The notes: generated from the sequence alone by a model not told the origin. Shown: positions 33,690-45,700, counted from the first letter of the stretch. The stretch is 64,000 nucleotides of DNA from Perognathus longimembris pacificus (GCF_023159225.1 NC_063173.1:6268352-6332351), one strand, 5' to 3'. Made by a program: numbers and translations.

Positions 33690-33905
33690 TTTCTCTCAAG
33701 GGTGAACCAATGCAACAGCAATTGTTACAAGACAATATGTTGTAAACTAACTGCACAACTTGGGGAGGGGGTTGGGGAGGAGGGACGGCGGGGAAAATGA
33801 GGGCAGAGGTAACAAGTTTGACAAGAAATCTACTCACTACCTAACATATGTAACTGTAACCCCTCTGTACATCACCTCGACAATAAAATTAAATAAAAAA
33901 GAAGA
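33690..33905 (+). mobile_element. L1 3'UTR end with polypurine tract
   Basis: A G-rich stretch (GGGGAGGGGGTTGGGGAGGA) followed by CTAACATATGTAACTGTAAC, CCCTCTGTACATCACC and an A-rich end. The G-rich tract is typical of rodent L1 3'UTRs. Confidence 0.7.
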
Positions 33906-34449
33906 AAAATGAAATGGAAATAAGTAATCACAGAATTCGAACTCAGGGCCCTGCCATTGGTGGGCAGGTGCGCTTCTACTTAATCCAAGCCTATAGCCTC
34001 CTCTACATTCTTATGGAAACTACTGAAAATTTTTGCATCATAAAATGACTAAGAGTTTCAATGGGTGTGCATTTGAATAGGCTTCCAGTTGGTCCTCCTA
34101 AGTTTTACTCCCTCTTCTGCCCACCCAGGCCCGGCTATGAATGGTGGCCAGTAAGTAGTGTCTAAAAGATGGAGTCGGCATTATTACTTCCTTATTTAAC
34201 TGAACCGACGATGTCATTTAACATTCTACTCAAAGTTCATGTGGAGGGTATCACCTGACACCAAGCCCTCTAAATCCCTGTTTGTATTTTCTGGAATGTT
34301 CCAGGCTTCCTCTTACCTCCTGTGGATTCGGTGAACTTGCAGGCTTTACCTTGAAGACGGGGCAATCACCTCACTTTCTTTGAGAAGGCCATATGGATTT
34401 TTCCATACAGAAGCACGTGCCGTTCTGATCCTGCCTGGGACACTAGCAT
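33906..34449. other. Intergenic, nothing recognised
   Basis: Unique sequence; a short ID-like remnant near 33930-33990 is possible. Confidence 0.4.
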
Positions 34450-34605
34450 TGCTTAATAGTTTTTACTGTAATAAAAAATAATGCTATGAACATTCATGTA
34501 GGACCTTTTATATGGGCATGTTTTTTGGTTCTCAGATTATATCTATATATCTACATCTAGGAGTAGAATTACTTGAGCATATAACTCTGTGATTTCATTT
34601 TATTT
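34450..34605 (-). mobile_element. Old L1 fragment
   Basis: Antisense L1 words in order: ATAATGCTATGAACATTCAT, ATCTACATCTAGGAGTAG, ATTACTTGAGCATATAACTC. Confidence 0.55.
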
Positions 34606-34607
34606 GG

Positions 34608-34990
34608 TTTTAGCAATACTGAAATTTGAACTCAGGGCCATATGATTGCTAGGCTCTACCACTCGAGCCATGTCCCCAGCCATGTTTGCTTTCATTATTT
34701 TATTGGGGTTTGTGTTTTTGCCCAGGCCAGATCTTCCTATTTATACTTCCTGTGTATCTGGGCGGATAGGCACTTCCACCATACCCCCAAGTTACTTTTT
34801 GCGATGGGGTGTCTCTTTTTGCTCAGGGAGACTTGAACCATGATCCTCTTGGTCTCTGATGCCTGAGTAGATGGGAATTCAAGTATGTCATTGTGCCCAG
34901 TCACATCATCTTTGGTAGTATTGAAATGTGAACTCAGGGCCTTACATTTACTAGGCAATTGTTTTATTTGAGCTGTACCAACAGCCCTTT
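34608..34990 (-). mobile_element. Diverged ID/B1-like SINE cluster
   Basis: Two ID-like antisense pieces (GAACTCAGGGCCATATGATT; GAACTCAGGGCCTTACATTT) surround a B1-like stretch (GATGCCTGAGTAGATGGG). Confidence 0.55.
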
Positions 34991-34995
34991 TCAAT

Positions 34996-35199
34996 TTTTT
35001 TTTTTTTTTGGCCAGCCCTGGGGCTTGAACTCAGGGCTTAGGCACCTTCACTGAACTTCTTTTGCTCAAGGCTAGCACTCTACTCCTTGAGTCACAGTGC
35101 CACTTCCAGCCTTTTCTGTTTATGTGGTAGTGAGGAATTGAACCCAGGGCTTCATACGTGCTAGGCAAGCACTCTACCACTAAGCCACATTCCCAGGCC
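34996..35199 (-). mobile_element. IDL-Geo-like SINE, older
   Basis: T-run then GGCCAGCCCTGGGGCTTGAA; ends CCACATTCCCAGG. About as diverged as the copy at 12873. Confidence 0.82.
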
Positions 35200-35209
35200 T
35201 TTATCGTTA

Positions 35210-35445
35210 TTTTTTGAGATAGGCTCTTGCGATATGTCAGGGCTGTGCTACAGTCCTCTTATTTGTGCTTCCTTACCTTGCTGGAATGACATACCACCGC
35301 CATACTCATTGGTTGAGATGGAGTCTCATAGTCTCAGGCATTTTATTTATTTATTTTTGCCCAGACTGGCTTTCCATTGCAAGCCTAAAACTCAGCCTCC
35401 CAAGAAGCTAGGATTATAGGCCTGAGCCACCAAGCCCAGCCTCTG
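35210..35445 (-). mobile_element. B1-like SINE pieces
   Basis: TTTTTTGAGATAGGCTCTTG then, after a TTTATT run, CAGCCTCCCAAGAAGCTAGG and CCTGAGCCACCAAG. Confidence 0.6.
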
Positions 35446-36506
35446 GCCTCATCATTAAATTTCCAATCAACGAGTTGGAAATCTCATTATCTCTTGGTTC
35501 CTTAAGGGCTTCTTTTTGCATACCAAAGAGATGGAATTATCCGGTAAGCTGACAAAATTGGGCTGGAAACCCACAAGACTAGACTCTCAGATCCCACACT
35601 GGGCTGGTTACCAAGGTCTCTTGGCCACCAGCGGTGTTTTCTGCCAACTTGCATAGGCGTATTGAAGATGATCATGTTGTGCACAAATTGCCCTTCATTT
35701 AAAAATTGAAAATAAGGACTGTTTGTTTCCATGGAAATGCAGCAGCCGAATTTAGCTTTGTGAAGAGATGCCCTTGAGTTTACGCCTCAACAGAATTCTC
35801 CAGATGTTTCCTCCTCACGAAGGACATGTGACCTAGAACATCTTGCTGTCAGTTTCTACTTAAAGACTATAGTCACCTCCTTTGTGCCTCCCTTACCTTC
35901 CCCGTAGCCTCTGACAAGTTCACCTTCCCCCTTCCCTGTGGTCTGCGTCTTCTGTAGAAGTCCTGGGTACAGGCAGAGTCAGGGCCGTGGGAGCAGGTGA
36001 CAGCCAGAAAGAAGTATGAGGAGTTAACCTAGGGGAAGCGCTTAGAGATAGCCCCGAGGGGCCTGAGAGGGGCTCAGAGGGCAGGGGGGCTTGTGAATGG
36101 CCATCTCTTTGTATTGTCAGCCACTGGGGAGCTGCTTACCTTGGGGGGGGGGGCGGTGCGGGGGCCGTTAATGTGATCCTTATTTTTTAGACTTTGACTT
36201 AAAACGATAATACTCCCAGGAATACACAAAGGAACAAATCTAAGGAACAAATCACTATGGTTAACACTTTTTTTTTTCCAGGTGCATGCTCTTTTGTCTC
36301 TAAGCGAGCAGGATTCTGTCACATTCGATGCAATTTGTGTCCTGCTTGTTTTGTTGTTAGCAATTTCCCTACTCTATTCAATGTTCTTCAAAAACTCCGT
36401 TTTAAGTAGCTGCATATGTAATTTTGTATTGGTCGTTTAGAGGGCAACTCTTTAAAAGACTTAACTCTCTCATTCCTGCCCAGGCCTGATAAGAAATGAG
36501 AACCCA
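35446..36506. other. Intergenic, nothing recognised
   Basis: Unique sequence with a G-run at 36145-36153. No gene. Confidence 0.4.
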
Positions 36507-36755
36507 AGCTGGGCACCAGTGGCTCACGCCTGTAATCCCAGCTACTCAGGAGGATGAGATCTGAGAACTGCAGTTCAAAACCAGCCTGGGCAGGAAAGTC
36601 CGCGGGACTCTTATCTCCAATTAACCACCAGAAAACCAGAAGTGGTGCTGTGGCTCAAGTGGTAGAGCGCTAGCCTTGAGCTGAAGGGCTCAGGGACAGT
36701 GCCAAGGCCCAGAGTTCAAGCCTCACAACTGACAACAACAACAACCACAACAACA
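36507..36755 (+). mobile_element. B1/tRNA-dimer SINE, well preserved
   Basis: GGCACCAGTGGCTCACGCCT, CTGAGAACTGCAGTTC, AACCACCAGAAAACCAGAAG, then the right monomer GTGGCTCAAGTGGTAGAGCG and a CAA-rich tail. The right half matches the IDL-Geo right half. Confidence 0.88.
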
Positions 36756-37173
36756 CAAGGGCTGTTGCCCCAGCCCATTGGTGAAACCGAAGCTGAGTCA
36801 GGTCCTTCTGCAGCGCCAGTATGACGATGTATCACTTACTGTGGAATGCTCCCAGTTCACCATCTTCCCTGATCTCAGCAGAGGTCTGCTTACCATCCCA
36901 GCACTGGACCTTTTTTAATGGACAATGTGGAGGAAAAGGGGGAAAGAGAGCGGCATTCAAATATGGGTGCTGGGTAGGTGCTTAGGAATTGAGGGGCTCC
37001 CATAGTAGGGCAGTAAACAGAAGATCATTGAAGAGGATTTAAAAAAAAGAATCACCGGACTCTGACTTTTGTTTTCCTTTGTTGTATATGAGATACACAA
37101 GTACAAGGCATGATTATTCTGAGGGTATTTTTCACAGCAAGGTCTGTTTGTTCACAATATATTGCTTCAGTTG
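36756..37173. other. Intergenic, nothing recognised
   Basis: Unique sequence, no gene. Confidence 0.4.
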
Positions 37174-37187
37174 AACAAGTGTATTTT

Positions 37188-37464
37188 TTAAAAAGACAAT
37201 TTATTTCCATTGTTCAAGTCCTGGGGAAGGAAGGAAATTGACAGCTTTTTTTTTTTTTTTTTGCCAGTCCTGGGGCTTGAACTCAGGGCCTGAGCACTGT
37301 CCCTGGCTTCTTTTTTGCTCAAGGCTAGCACTCTGCCAACTTGAGCCACAGCGCCACTTCGGTTTTTTTTTCATTTTTTCTGTTTTATGTGGTGCTGAGG
37401 AGTCGAACCCAGGGCTTCATGCATAGGAGGCAAGCACTGTACCCCTAGGCCACATTCCCAGCCC
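37188..37464 (-). mobile_element. IDL-Geo-like SINE with a 3' extension
   Basis: The SINE body is 37246-37464. The perfect 14-bp duplication AACAAGTGTATTTT lies at 37174-37187 and 37465-37478, so about 58 nt (37188-37245) beyond the A-tail are also inside the duplication. This looks like 3' flanking sequence carried with the SINE (transduction) or a composite insertion. Confidence 0.78.
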
Positions 37465-37478
37465 AACAAGTGTATTTT

Positions 37479-38329
37479 ATAAATATTAAAATCTCAAAGA
37501 GGGGCAGGGAGGTGCAGTACCAGCCAATGAGTAGAATCAGGAAAATGTTCTACCACTTGAGCCAGGCCTTTTCTGGTCCTGGGATCGGCTACTTTGTTAA
37601 CGCTTGGAGGCTCTGGACAAAGTTACCCAATACTTAAAAGTCCTCCATTGGTTAGAGTACAGGAATGAGCATATTTGTTGGCTAGCACAGTAGGACGATA
37701 CAAGACCATTGGCGTCATTATGGCTTGACTTTACTCTCATGACTTCTTATCATAAGCGAAGCTCCTTCCTCAAACAATGTCAATCAGAACCTCTGTGTAC
37801 AACTCAGGAACATGCTGGTGGTGGCGGTGATGTTCTACAAAGCCATGTGTATCAGGCGGTTCAGGGGACTAGGATGACAGCAAAGCTCTCATGGTGGGCA
37901 GAATGAATACATGCCTCGCTGAGCTCACCTGGCAAGAGACACTCTGGAATGGCCACAGATGTTTTCAGTGTCAACACTGTACATGGTTGGATGATTTCAA
38001 TGGGAGAGATAGTTGGTATGAAATTAGAATTGGGGAGAAGTTACAACTTTCTGTGGCTCGTGACTTAACTGATTTCTAGATAACGGTTCTAAGTCGACTT
38101 GTCATAAAGTCTCTACTGTGACCATATTTTGATTTTATTCAGCAAGTCTCTTTTTCTAGTGCTGGGATCCAAATAACTGTAATATCTGGGCTGTGCTCAT
38201 TCGCTGTGTCAAGGGACAAATCAATGTGTGTCACAGTGGTCCTGTAGAAGATGGCTCAGATACGTGTGCTGAAGACCGGCCACTCAGCTATACAGGGATG
38301 AGAGAGTTTAATTATTTTCTTTATTAATT
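37479..38329. other. Intergenic, nothing recognised
   Basis: Unique sequence; short frames at 37709-38079 show no family motif. Confidence 0.4.
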
Positions 38330-38930
38330 TCTTTTTTTTATAATTTTTAAAAATTGTTATAAAGGTGATGTACAGAGGAGTTACAGTTACATAAGCCAGG
38401 TAAAGAGTAAATTTCTTTTTGGGAAATGTCACCCCTTCCCTTGCTCTCTCCCAGTTTTTCCCTCCCATCTTCACCCACAAGTAGTATAGTTCATTTTCAG
38501 CCCAGTGTCCAGTGAGTATCACTGCTGAATTTGTTTACCCTTTGTCTCTCCATTTCTGTACCACTCCTTATACTCTAAAAGGCATATAAATGAACAAGCA
38601 GAACAAATAGGAAAGAAAACAAAAATGGAAACAAAGAAAAAACGTATTTTTATTTCCTGGAGTTCATTTTGATAAATATTACCTTGTATGGTCAGATGCA
38701 CACAGGCACTGTGCCTTTCTGTTCCTCTCCTAAGAGTACCTTCCTTTGGTCTCGCTGTGTGTGAATGATAAGAGACCTGTATCATTTATTATGTCCTGGT
38801 ATTTTAGATCTAGCTTCCACATATGAGAGAAAACATGCAGTTTGTCTTACTGAGTTGGGCTTTCTTCACTTAATATGATTTGTTCTAGGTTCGCCCATTT
38901 CCCTGTAAGTTTAGTTATTTTTAGACAATT
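38330..38930 (-). mobile_element. Antisense L1 3'UTR fragment
   Basis: GTGATGTACAGAGGAGTTAC, CTTCCACATATGAGAGAAAA, CACTTAATATGATTTGTTC follow L1 order. Overlapping frames are part of it. Confidence 0.65.
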
Positions 38931-39066
38931 CTTTGTTGTTTCGAATTTGTCACTAGAAGGAAATATTGTGGAAATCACCTGTAAATCTTAGACTGAACTT
39001 CATAAAGCACAGCTTAAATGCTAATTGTGTTACAACATTTTCCCCCCTTCTTTTTCTTTTTGCTTG

Positions 39067-39290
39067 TACTAGGGCTTGAACTTGGGGCCTGGACACCGTC
39101 TCCTAGATTTTTCATTCAAGGCTGGTGCTCTACCACTTGAGCCACAGTTCCACTTCTGTTTTTTTTTGGTGGTTCATTGGAAATAAGAGTCTCATAGACT
39201 TCTCTACCTTGTCTGGTTTTGAACCACTGTCCTCAGATCTCAGCCTCCTGAATAGCTAGGATTATAAGCATTAGCCACCAGCATCTGGCC
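39067..39290 (-). mobile_element. B1/tRNA-dimer SINE
   Basis: GTACTAGGGCTTGAACTTGG, CACTTGAGCCACAGTTCC, CAGCCTCCTGAATAGCTAGG. Confidence 0.8.
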
Positions 39291-40025
39291 ATATTAAAAC
39301 ATTTTTAAATAGAGATGAATGTCACTCCCATTGTGCAGGCATGTGAGCAGACATGATATTTTCTGGATTGCATAGACTTCAGGTGCAAAGATGCCCGCCC
39401 CTCCCCCCCATACATGCCCTTTACCATTGTGGTGTCTCTTAGTAATCCAATTAATTTCCAGAATTGTTTTGACAAACATACGCTTCAGAATCTTGTGTGG
39501 TGTCCAAAAAAATCTAGCCTTTGATATGTGCAAGTTACCTAACCAGTTCTTGGCTATCAGGTTTAAAATGTCCTCCTTGCAGTAGGTCTAGCACTGTTTA
39601 GTATCTGATATTATCATCTTGACTTCTCATTTAAAACTTCGTTTTTAAACATACTGTTTTGTGTTCTTTTATCAAGGTGATAAAATAATATATGTAAAGC
39701 TCCTGGCTCATCAAGAAACTCAGAACCAATTAGTTCCCCTCCTGACTTCGCCATTTCAAAGATTGTATAATAATGCTAGGCACTGATGGGAAATAAAAAT
39801 ATATCTACCCAAAAGATACTGAATATTTTTATGAGAGCTTCTGTTCTGTAGGAGCTTGTCATGTAGAAAAATTTTCCTCCATTAATAATGATACATTGGG
39901 CACTGATGTACAGTTTTGTTTACGTGACAGGAGATTCCTGAGAGATCAATATTCACCATAAATATAAAATAAACGATTGTTGAATTGAAGTAAGCAAGGT
40001 TGTCATGCAAAATATTGTGTTTTTG
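39291..40025. other. Intergenic AT-rich
   Basis: Unique sequence, no gene. Confidence 0.4.
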
Positions 40026-40576
40026 TTATGTGTCAGATACAGCACCGCTGTTCTCGGCTGCATAGCTTCCGACTGTCCCCAGACTCACTCTGTACCTTCT
40101 GTACTCTGCCCGGCCCAGGAGCTGACCTGCGTGGTTGTTGGCTTTCGGATACTGGTTTGGGTTGACATTGGGAGGAAATAGTAAAAGGAAGCCCTGGGAG
40201 AGGAGATGGGACTGAGCACAGGGGTTTTGGTTCCTCGAATTCTCTTCTCCCAGGGTCATTTCTGCCTGGTGGTGTTCTTGACTCCAAAAGTTATAGCATC
40301 TGTCACGATGACTGAATTCCAGGTCCTGGTAAGTGTCCCCCTCACAGACTCGGCCGTGCTGACAGTCGGGGTGCTGCAGGGTCCGACGTGGTTTTCACTC
40401 AGCGGACCCTGTGGATCTGTAAACGTGCTCGTAACTGGACTTGGAGGCGGAAGCGGGGGAGAGCTCTGATCTGTGACATCTGCCACTTTCTGGGAGGTGA
40501 CCATGTCCACCACGACAGATTTCAAAGGCACTGGTGGGGCGTCGTTCAGCATAGAGCTAAGAAGTAGGCAGGGCAT
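40026..40576 (-). other. Unidentified Ser/Pro/Thr-rich open frames
   Basis: A minus-strand frame of 106 codons (40256-40576), rich in Ser, Thr, Pro and Val (SSPPLPPPSPVTSTFTDPQG), is followed without a gap by further open frames to 40026. The block is GC- and CpG-richer than its flanks. This could be a decayed retrocopy with frameshifts, but I do not recognise the protein and see no A-tail or duplication. On plus there is a strong donor-like CTG/GTAAGT at about 40329. Confidence 0.25.
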
Positions 40577-40756
40577 TCCACTTACAAAACATTTTTACTA
40601 GAGAGATAATAGATCTGGAGTGCTCTGATGAGCATATATAATAGTAAAATGAGATGATTTCCATTGTTTTTAATGTAACAATTTTTAAGTCAGCAGAATT
40701 TAATTTTCAGAGATGGTTGTATTTAATAATGGGCATACGCAAAGGTCTGAGAATGT

Positions 40757-40985
40757 ATCTGGGAGCTGCTGGCTCATACTTGGAATCCTAGCTACTTAGG
40801 AGGCTAAGATCTGAGGATCAGGGTTTGAAGCCAGTCCAGGCAGGAAAGAGTATGAGACTCTTTTATGTCCAGTTAACCACCAAAATCCAGAAGTGGAGCT
40901 GTAGCTCAAGTGGTAGAATGCTAGCCTTGAGCTCAGAGACAGTGCTTAGGCCCTGAGTTCAAGCCCTAGGATTGGCACACATACA
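40757..40985 (+). mobile_element. B1/tRNA-dimer SINE
   Basis: GGGAGCTGCTGGCTCATACT, GGCTAAGATCTGAGGATCAG, GTAGCTCAAGTGGTAGAATG, GAGTTCAAGCCCTAGG. Confidence 0.83.
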
Positions 40986-41786
40986 CATAAACAGTCTGAG
41001 AATTGAATATTCAGCTCTTGTGAGTGGGATCCAAGATATCAGTCAACTGCTCCTGACTTGGCCTTCGCAAATCTTACCAGAGTTACTGTAATGCGAGTGT
41101 GTGGTCTGGTCCCTGTTGACATTAACACGTGATCAATTTCTTATTTCATAGAGACAACACAACCAGGAGCTGTTATTGTCTTTGTCTTATCAATGAAGAA
41201 CCTCCATTTTAGAGAGATTATGTTTATGTATTCTAGGTCAGAAATGTGGTAAGTACTAGAGTTAAACTGTCAACTCAAACTAACTTCTGCATCAAAAGAA
41301 TCACAGCGAAGTGGAACAACTGTTCACATGGAGATTGGAGGATAGGGAAGGAACAACCTGGAAATCAGGCCTGGTGTGGCAGTTTTCCGGGGAGATTTAG
41401 GTGCATTTGTGGAATTCCTGGGATTCCTAGTAGGAAGTTAAGAGCCAAAAGTTTGGGTATAGGTTAGAATGTATGTTTCCCAATGCTACCTCCTAGGTCC
41501 AATCTATAGCAACAGAGAAACAATAAAGCGAAGAAAACCAGTAAGTAGGTGATTTTGAGGTTGTTTGTAATTTGAAAATGCAGGAGGATGGAACAACCAA
41601 CCAAACAAACAAACTTCTTAAGTCAAAAAAATTCTTAAAGAGGATAATGCAAAAACCATGAACACAAATACTAAACTGTATCAGTACTTAATTTGAGTCT
41701 AGAGAAATGTAATCACTGAGATGTTGAACTGTGAACTTATAAAGATGCTTTTTCTTCTTTTCTTCTTCTTTTGTTTAATTTGAGGC
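40986..41786. other. Intergenic, with a MIR relic
   Basis: 41165-41275 (CTCCATTTTAGAGAGATTATG, GTACTAGAGTTAAACTG) resembles antisense MIR. No gene. Confidence 0.4.
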
Positions 41787-41906
41787 AAGCTCTTGCTTTG
41801 CAGGCTAGGTTGTCTTCTAATTCATTACGTAGCCCAAGTTGGCCTCCAACTCATGAGCCTCCTATCTCCTGCTGGGCTTGTTAGATGTATACCTACATGC
41901 TCAGCT
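41787..41906 (-). mobile_element. B1-like monomer
   Basis: GGCAAGCTCTTGCTTTGCAG, GTAGCCCAAGTTGGCCTCC, CTCATGAGCCTCC. Confidence 0.6.
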
Positions 41907-42501
41907 TAAAAGAGTATTTTGAAAGTCTTCGGTTCTCAATAAAAACTTTAAAGTCGCTCTTTGGTCACCAGGAACTTTCCTATCCTCTGATTATTGATTT
42001 CAGAATTGTTTTCCTTAAATGATAGTTACCTAGCCTTTTAAGATCAACTTTGGAATAAAGAGTGTTAGATGGATCCCAATGGCAGACTGACTGATCACAT
42101 ATATTTATGAGCCACAGACCTAGTGTCTATTCTTCCACCATCTATGAACACAGAGGTCTCCTCATTTGAGTGATACAAGCACACATACACATAGAAACAC
42201 ACGTACACACACGTACACATACACACACACATATCTATCGCCCAATGGAGAGAGAGTTGCCTCTTAGAAGTTATGGCCATTTTAGCAGGTGATTTCTGGG
42301 GGGAAGGAAACTGTCTATAAAAATTTAAAACTTCAGATTTGGAAGACATATTCTCTAGACCTTCAGGGTCTCTTCCTTAGGGTCACTGATAATGACGATA
42401 AAGGACCACAAGTCTTTCCTGGTGATAGAGTTCAGAATATGTTACCACTATCAGAATCTGAAGTCTGTACTGCTTCTGGGAGACAGAAGTTAACAAGAAA
42501 G
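41907..42501. other. Intergenic, with an imperfect CA tract
   Basis: ACACAT/ACGTAC-rich tract at about 42178-42232; otherwise unique. Confidence 0.5.
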
Positions 42502-42760
42502 CCGGGCACTGGTGGCTCATGCTGTAATCCTAGCTTCTCAGGAGGCTGAGTTCTGAGGATCATGGTTCAAAGCCAGCTCAGGCAGAAAAGTCAGTGACAA
42601 CTTATCTCCAATTAAGCACCAGAAAGCAGGAAGTGGTGCTGTGGCTCAAAGTAGTAGAGTGCTAGCCTTGAGCAGAAAAGGTCAGGGATAGCGCCCAGGC
42701 CCTGATTTCAAAGCCAGACTCTTCCCACGCTACCACAAACACTAACAACAACAACAGAAA
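42502..42760 (+). mobile_element. B1/tRNA-dimer SINE
   Basis: GCCGGGCACTGGTGGCTCAT, GAGGATCATGGTTCAAAGCC, GTGGCTCAAAGTAGTAGAGT and a CAA-rich tail. Confidence 0.85.
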
Positions 42761-42924
42761 AGTGGCAAGGAAACAGACTTATTCAAATCCGCCCCTGAAG
42801 AAGATAGGAGTTTCTCCATCTCAAATCTCTGGGAGTTTTAGGGCACAAAGAGCTATTATGGAAGAAAATGGGAAAGACAGATAATGGATAGTAAAGAGAA
42901 TGAAACACATTATTCATAGATTTC

Positions 42925-43020
42925 AATATCCTCATTTTATTGATGAGGCTATAGACTTAGGCTGGTGAATGAATTTACCCAAGGCAGTAAGTGGGTTTGA
43001 ATTCTGCATGGTTGATGCTA
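42925..43020 (-). mobile_element. MIR relic
   Basis: CTCATTTTATTGATGAGGCT, TTTACCCAAGGCAGTAAGTG, GGTTTGAATTCTGC: clear antisense MIR core order. Confidence 0.65.
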
Positions 43021-43136
43021 GAACACAAGCTCATCCTTTTACCTAACTGTTGCAATGAGGGAAAGGGTGCTTTGCATGAACCATTGAAATGAGAGACCCT
43101 GTCAATGGGAAGGTATGATAAACAAAAATAAAACTA

Positions 43137-43322
43137 GCCAAGTGCTGGTGGCTCAGGAGGCTGAGATCTGAGGATCATGGTTTGAAGCCAGCCCAGGCAG
43201 GAAAGACTATGAGACTCTTATCTCCAATTAACCACCCAAAAGCCAGAAGTAGAGCTGTGGCTCAAGTGGACAGCACTGAGGTCCTGAGTTCAAGTCCAAG
43301 AACGGGCACAAAGTAAATAAAT
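43137..43322 (+). mobile_element. B1/tRNA-dimer SINE, internally deleted
   Basis: AAGTGCTGGTGGCTCAGGAG skips the usual CGCCTGTAATCCC part; the right half is shortened to CTGTGGCTCAAGTGGACAG. Confidence 0.8.
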
Positions 43323-44805
43323 GAATAAATAAAACTATAATTATGAGTAGGATTGAATTAAATGGCTTCAATGAGATGGCTTTAAATGATTAAAACAAAT
43401 TAAACCTATCATTGTACCTGGAACAGTTGCACTGAAGAAGAGGCAGCATGCATTGTGTGGAATTAAATGAGTTGGGTTTTGTCCTAACTAATTCCATGAT
43501 CTTAGGGAAGATCTCCACTGAAGCTGCCTGTAAAAGAAAAAGGAGAGATGTTCTAAGTTGACGCTTTGGTGGAACATGAAATCTGTAGTATAATAGAACG
43601 CTATCAAGCCATTCCAAAATCCAGTGACTTAAAATACCAATGTCTTAAGATTTTGTAATGTTCTGCTATGTGTCATGTTTCCCAACTCAATGAATTGGGA
43701 AATTAGTTGGAGCTCGAATATCCCAAGAAGTCTCCATTTATATGTTGCCACCTCAACTAGAATGGCTAGAATAGCTGGGGATTGCCAGACCTTGCTCCAG
43801 TAGGGCAAACTGACTTCTTATATAATTTCTGGTTTGTAAAAGAGCAAAGAATCACACAGGCTTCTTAGAGGCTGTACCCAGAACAATCAGAGCATCATCC
43901 ATGCCACAGAATCGGGGGTCAGGTGAATCCCAAGGCCAGAGTCGAATTGGGAGGGAGCTAGGCTGCTGGGTGATGGGAGCCACAGCACGTGCATGGGGAG
44001 CTAGGAAGAGATCGTCCACTGCACGTAGCATGGACACGGAGTTCTTCCGTCATGTGAGCTTTGGAAATGAGGGCGAAATATCATGACCATGCTTCTTAGT
44101 AGAGCTTAGCAATATGTTGTCAAAAACACTTAACTCAAGGGCCAAAAATGATATAAAGCAAGTCACAAGTATCAAAGGTCATACAAAGAGGGTGAGACTA
44201 CTGCTTTCTAGCCTATACAGGCCAATATGAGAGAAAAGGAGAAAAAATGTATCCATCTTACCGGGATACTTCTGCGATGAAGCCGGGTGCCGTGACAGGG
44301 GCAGTGCGGGAGAGATGTAGAACGTGCCTTGCAGAGGAGCTTTCAATCCTTTCTCCATCCTTCATGGGAACTGTCAGTTACAAACAAAACCAAACAGCCC
44401 CTTTCTCAAGCATAAATTGAGAGATTTTAGTTGCTTAGGAACAAAGTCTATCCCAATGCTAATTGAAATGATTTCTTCTTGCCTTCAGAATCAGGTTTTT
44501 GATGAGCTGTAATTAGTTCTGGGAAGATAATGAAATCTAGGATTAGTTTTCAATTATTGGCTTCATCCTAAGCAGCTGGCACGATTCTCTTGACTCACGG
44601 GTCATCTCAAAAGCACAAGTGACCGAACATGTGCAAAATGACTTGGAGAAATGAAGCATATGTAGGCAGCTTTCGATGGAAAGAAACAAAACAAAAGCAA
44701 TCCAGGCTTGAGTAATCTGTTTTTCTTTTCAATTCTTGTTTCTCTGCTTTCTTTTTGGAAGTCCTTGTGGGAAGTTATATAACTTCTTTTCTCTCCAGTT
44801 TATAG
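43323..44805. other. SINE-free intergenic stretch
   Basis: Unique sequence. No supportable gene; no splice-flanked open frame. Confidence 0.4.
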
Positions 44806-45030
44806 TCGTCCCTCACTATAAGGTGGTTCACTTATTGTAGCTTCACTGTGTCGCTGTTTTTCTTGTTTTTAATGCCTAAGTAGTGATCCCTCACTATCCC
44901 TCACTATCGCTGGGGTTATGTTCCGTGAAAACCCAAGAAGTAGTGGCGTTAGTCGTCCCTCACTGTTCTCAGTTCTATTGCTGCTTCAGGTTCTCTGGAA
45001 CATGACTACCACAATAGGTGAGGGATCAAC
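44806..45030. mobile_element. Tigger-like (TcMar) DNA transposon relic
   Basis: Starts TATA/GTCGTCCCTCACTATAAGG and ends ATAGGTGAGGGATCAAC, approximate terminal inverted repeats. Inside are CTATCGCTGGGGTTATGTTC and CGTGAAAACCCAAGAAG, words of the MER44/Tigger7 type. Non-autonomous; no transposase. Confidence 0.6.
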
Positions 45031-45359
45031 ACATTCCTCTGTAAAATGCTGAATCTAGAAGGTTTTTTAGAAAAGGTAAATATAATGTATGCTTACCTTT
45101 AGTCCTAAGTACTTATTCAAAAAATACTATTAAAGCCCCAGTGAGTGACAGGCAGTGTCGGTCACTATTTGGGGATACTATCTGGAAAGGAAACTAACAC
45201 ATACGAGAAAACTAAAAACCAAATTTCAACTCTTAAGTTTCCGGAAATAATTGCAAACTTGAGTCAATATCCTAACATAAATGTCAGAATATTCAATAAC
45301 AGTGGAAAATAGCCAGTGTCTTATCCTAGGGCAACAAAAGAATGTCTCTCTGAGTTGCC

Positions 45360-45700
45360 ATTTAAGCTGAAACATGAATGATGAGAAGGTTTCTGTGTCA
45401 GGAAGAGCAACAAGCAAGGCATTCTAGCCGAGGGAAGAGCACATTGCAAGTTTCTAACATGACAAATGGTCTAGTGTGTTGAGAATCTGCCCCACTGACA
45501 AAGTGTGGGAACAGCTGGAGAGGTAAGCAATGGAAAGATCGTGTAAGACCTGGGTAGGGCATTTCAACTTCATGTGGAATAGGTAGTAGAATGTTGGATT
45601 CGGAGGAAAACACAACCCAATGAATGGTGCTGCAAAATCTGGCTCCCTGTAGAATGGACTGTATGGGAGCAAGTACAGGGAAGGGAGGACCTGCAAGGGA
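45360..45700 (+). mobile_element. Ancient interspersed repeat, first part
   Basis: GGAAGAGCAACAAGCAAGGC, ATGGAAAGATCGTGTAAGAC, AGAATGTTGGATTCGGAGG, GTAGAATGGACTGTATGGGA follow the order of a mammal-wide repeat that I recognise but cannot name. The frames here are attributed to it. Confidence 0.35.
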
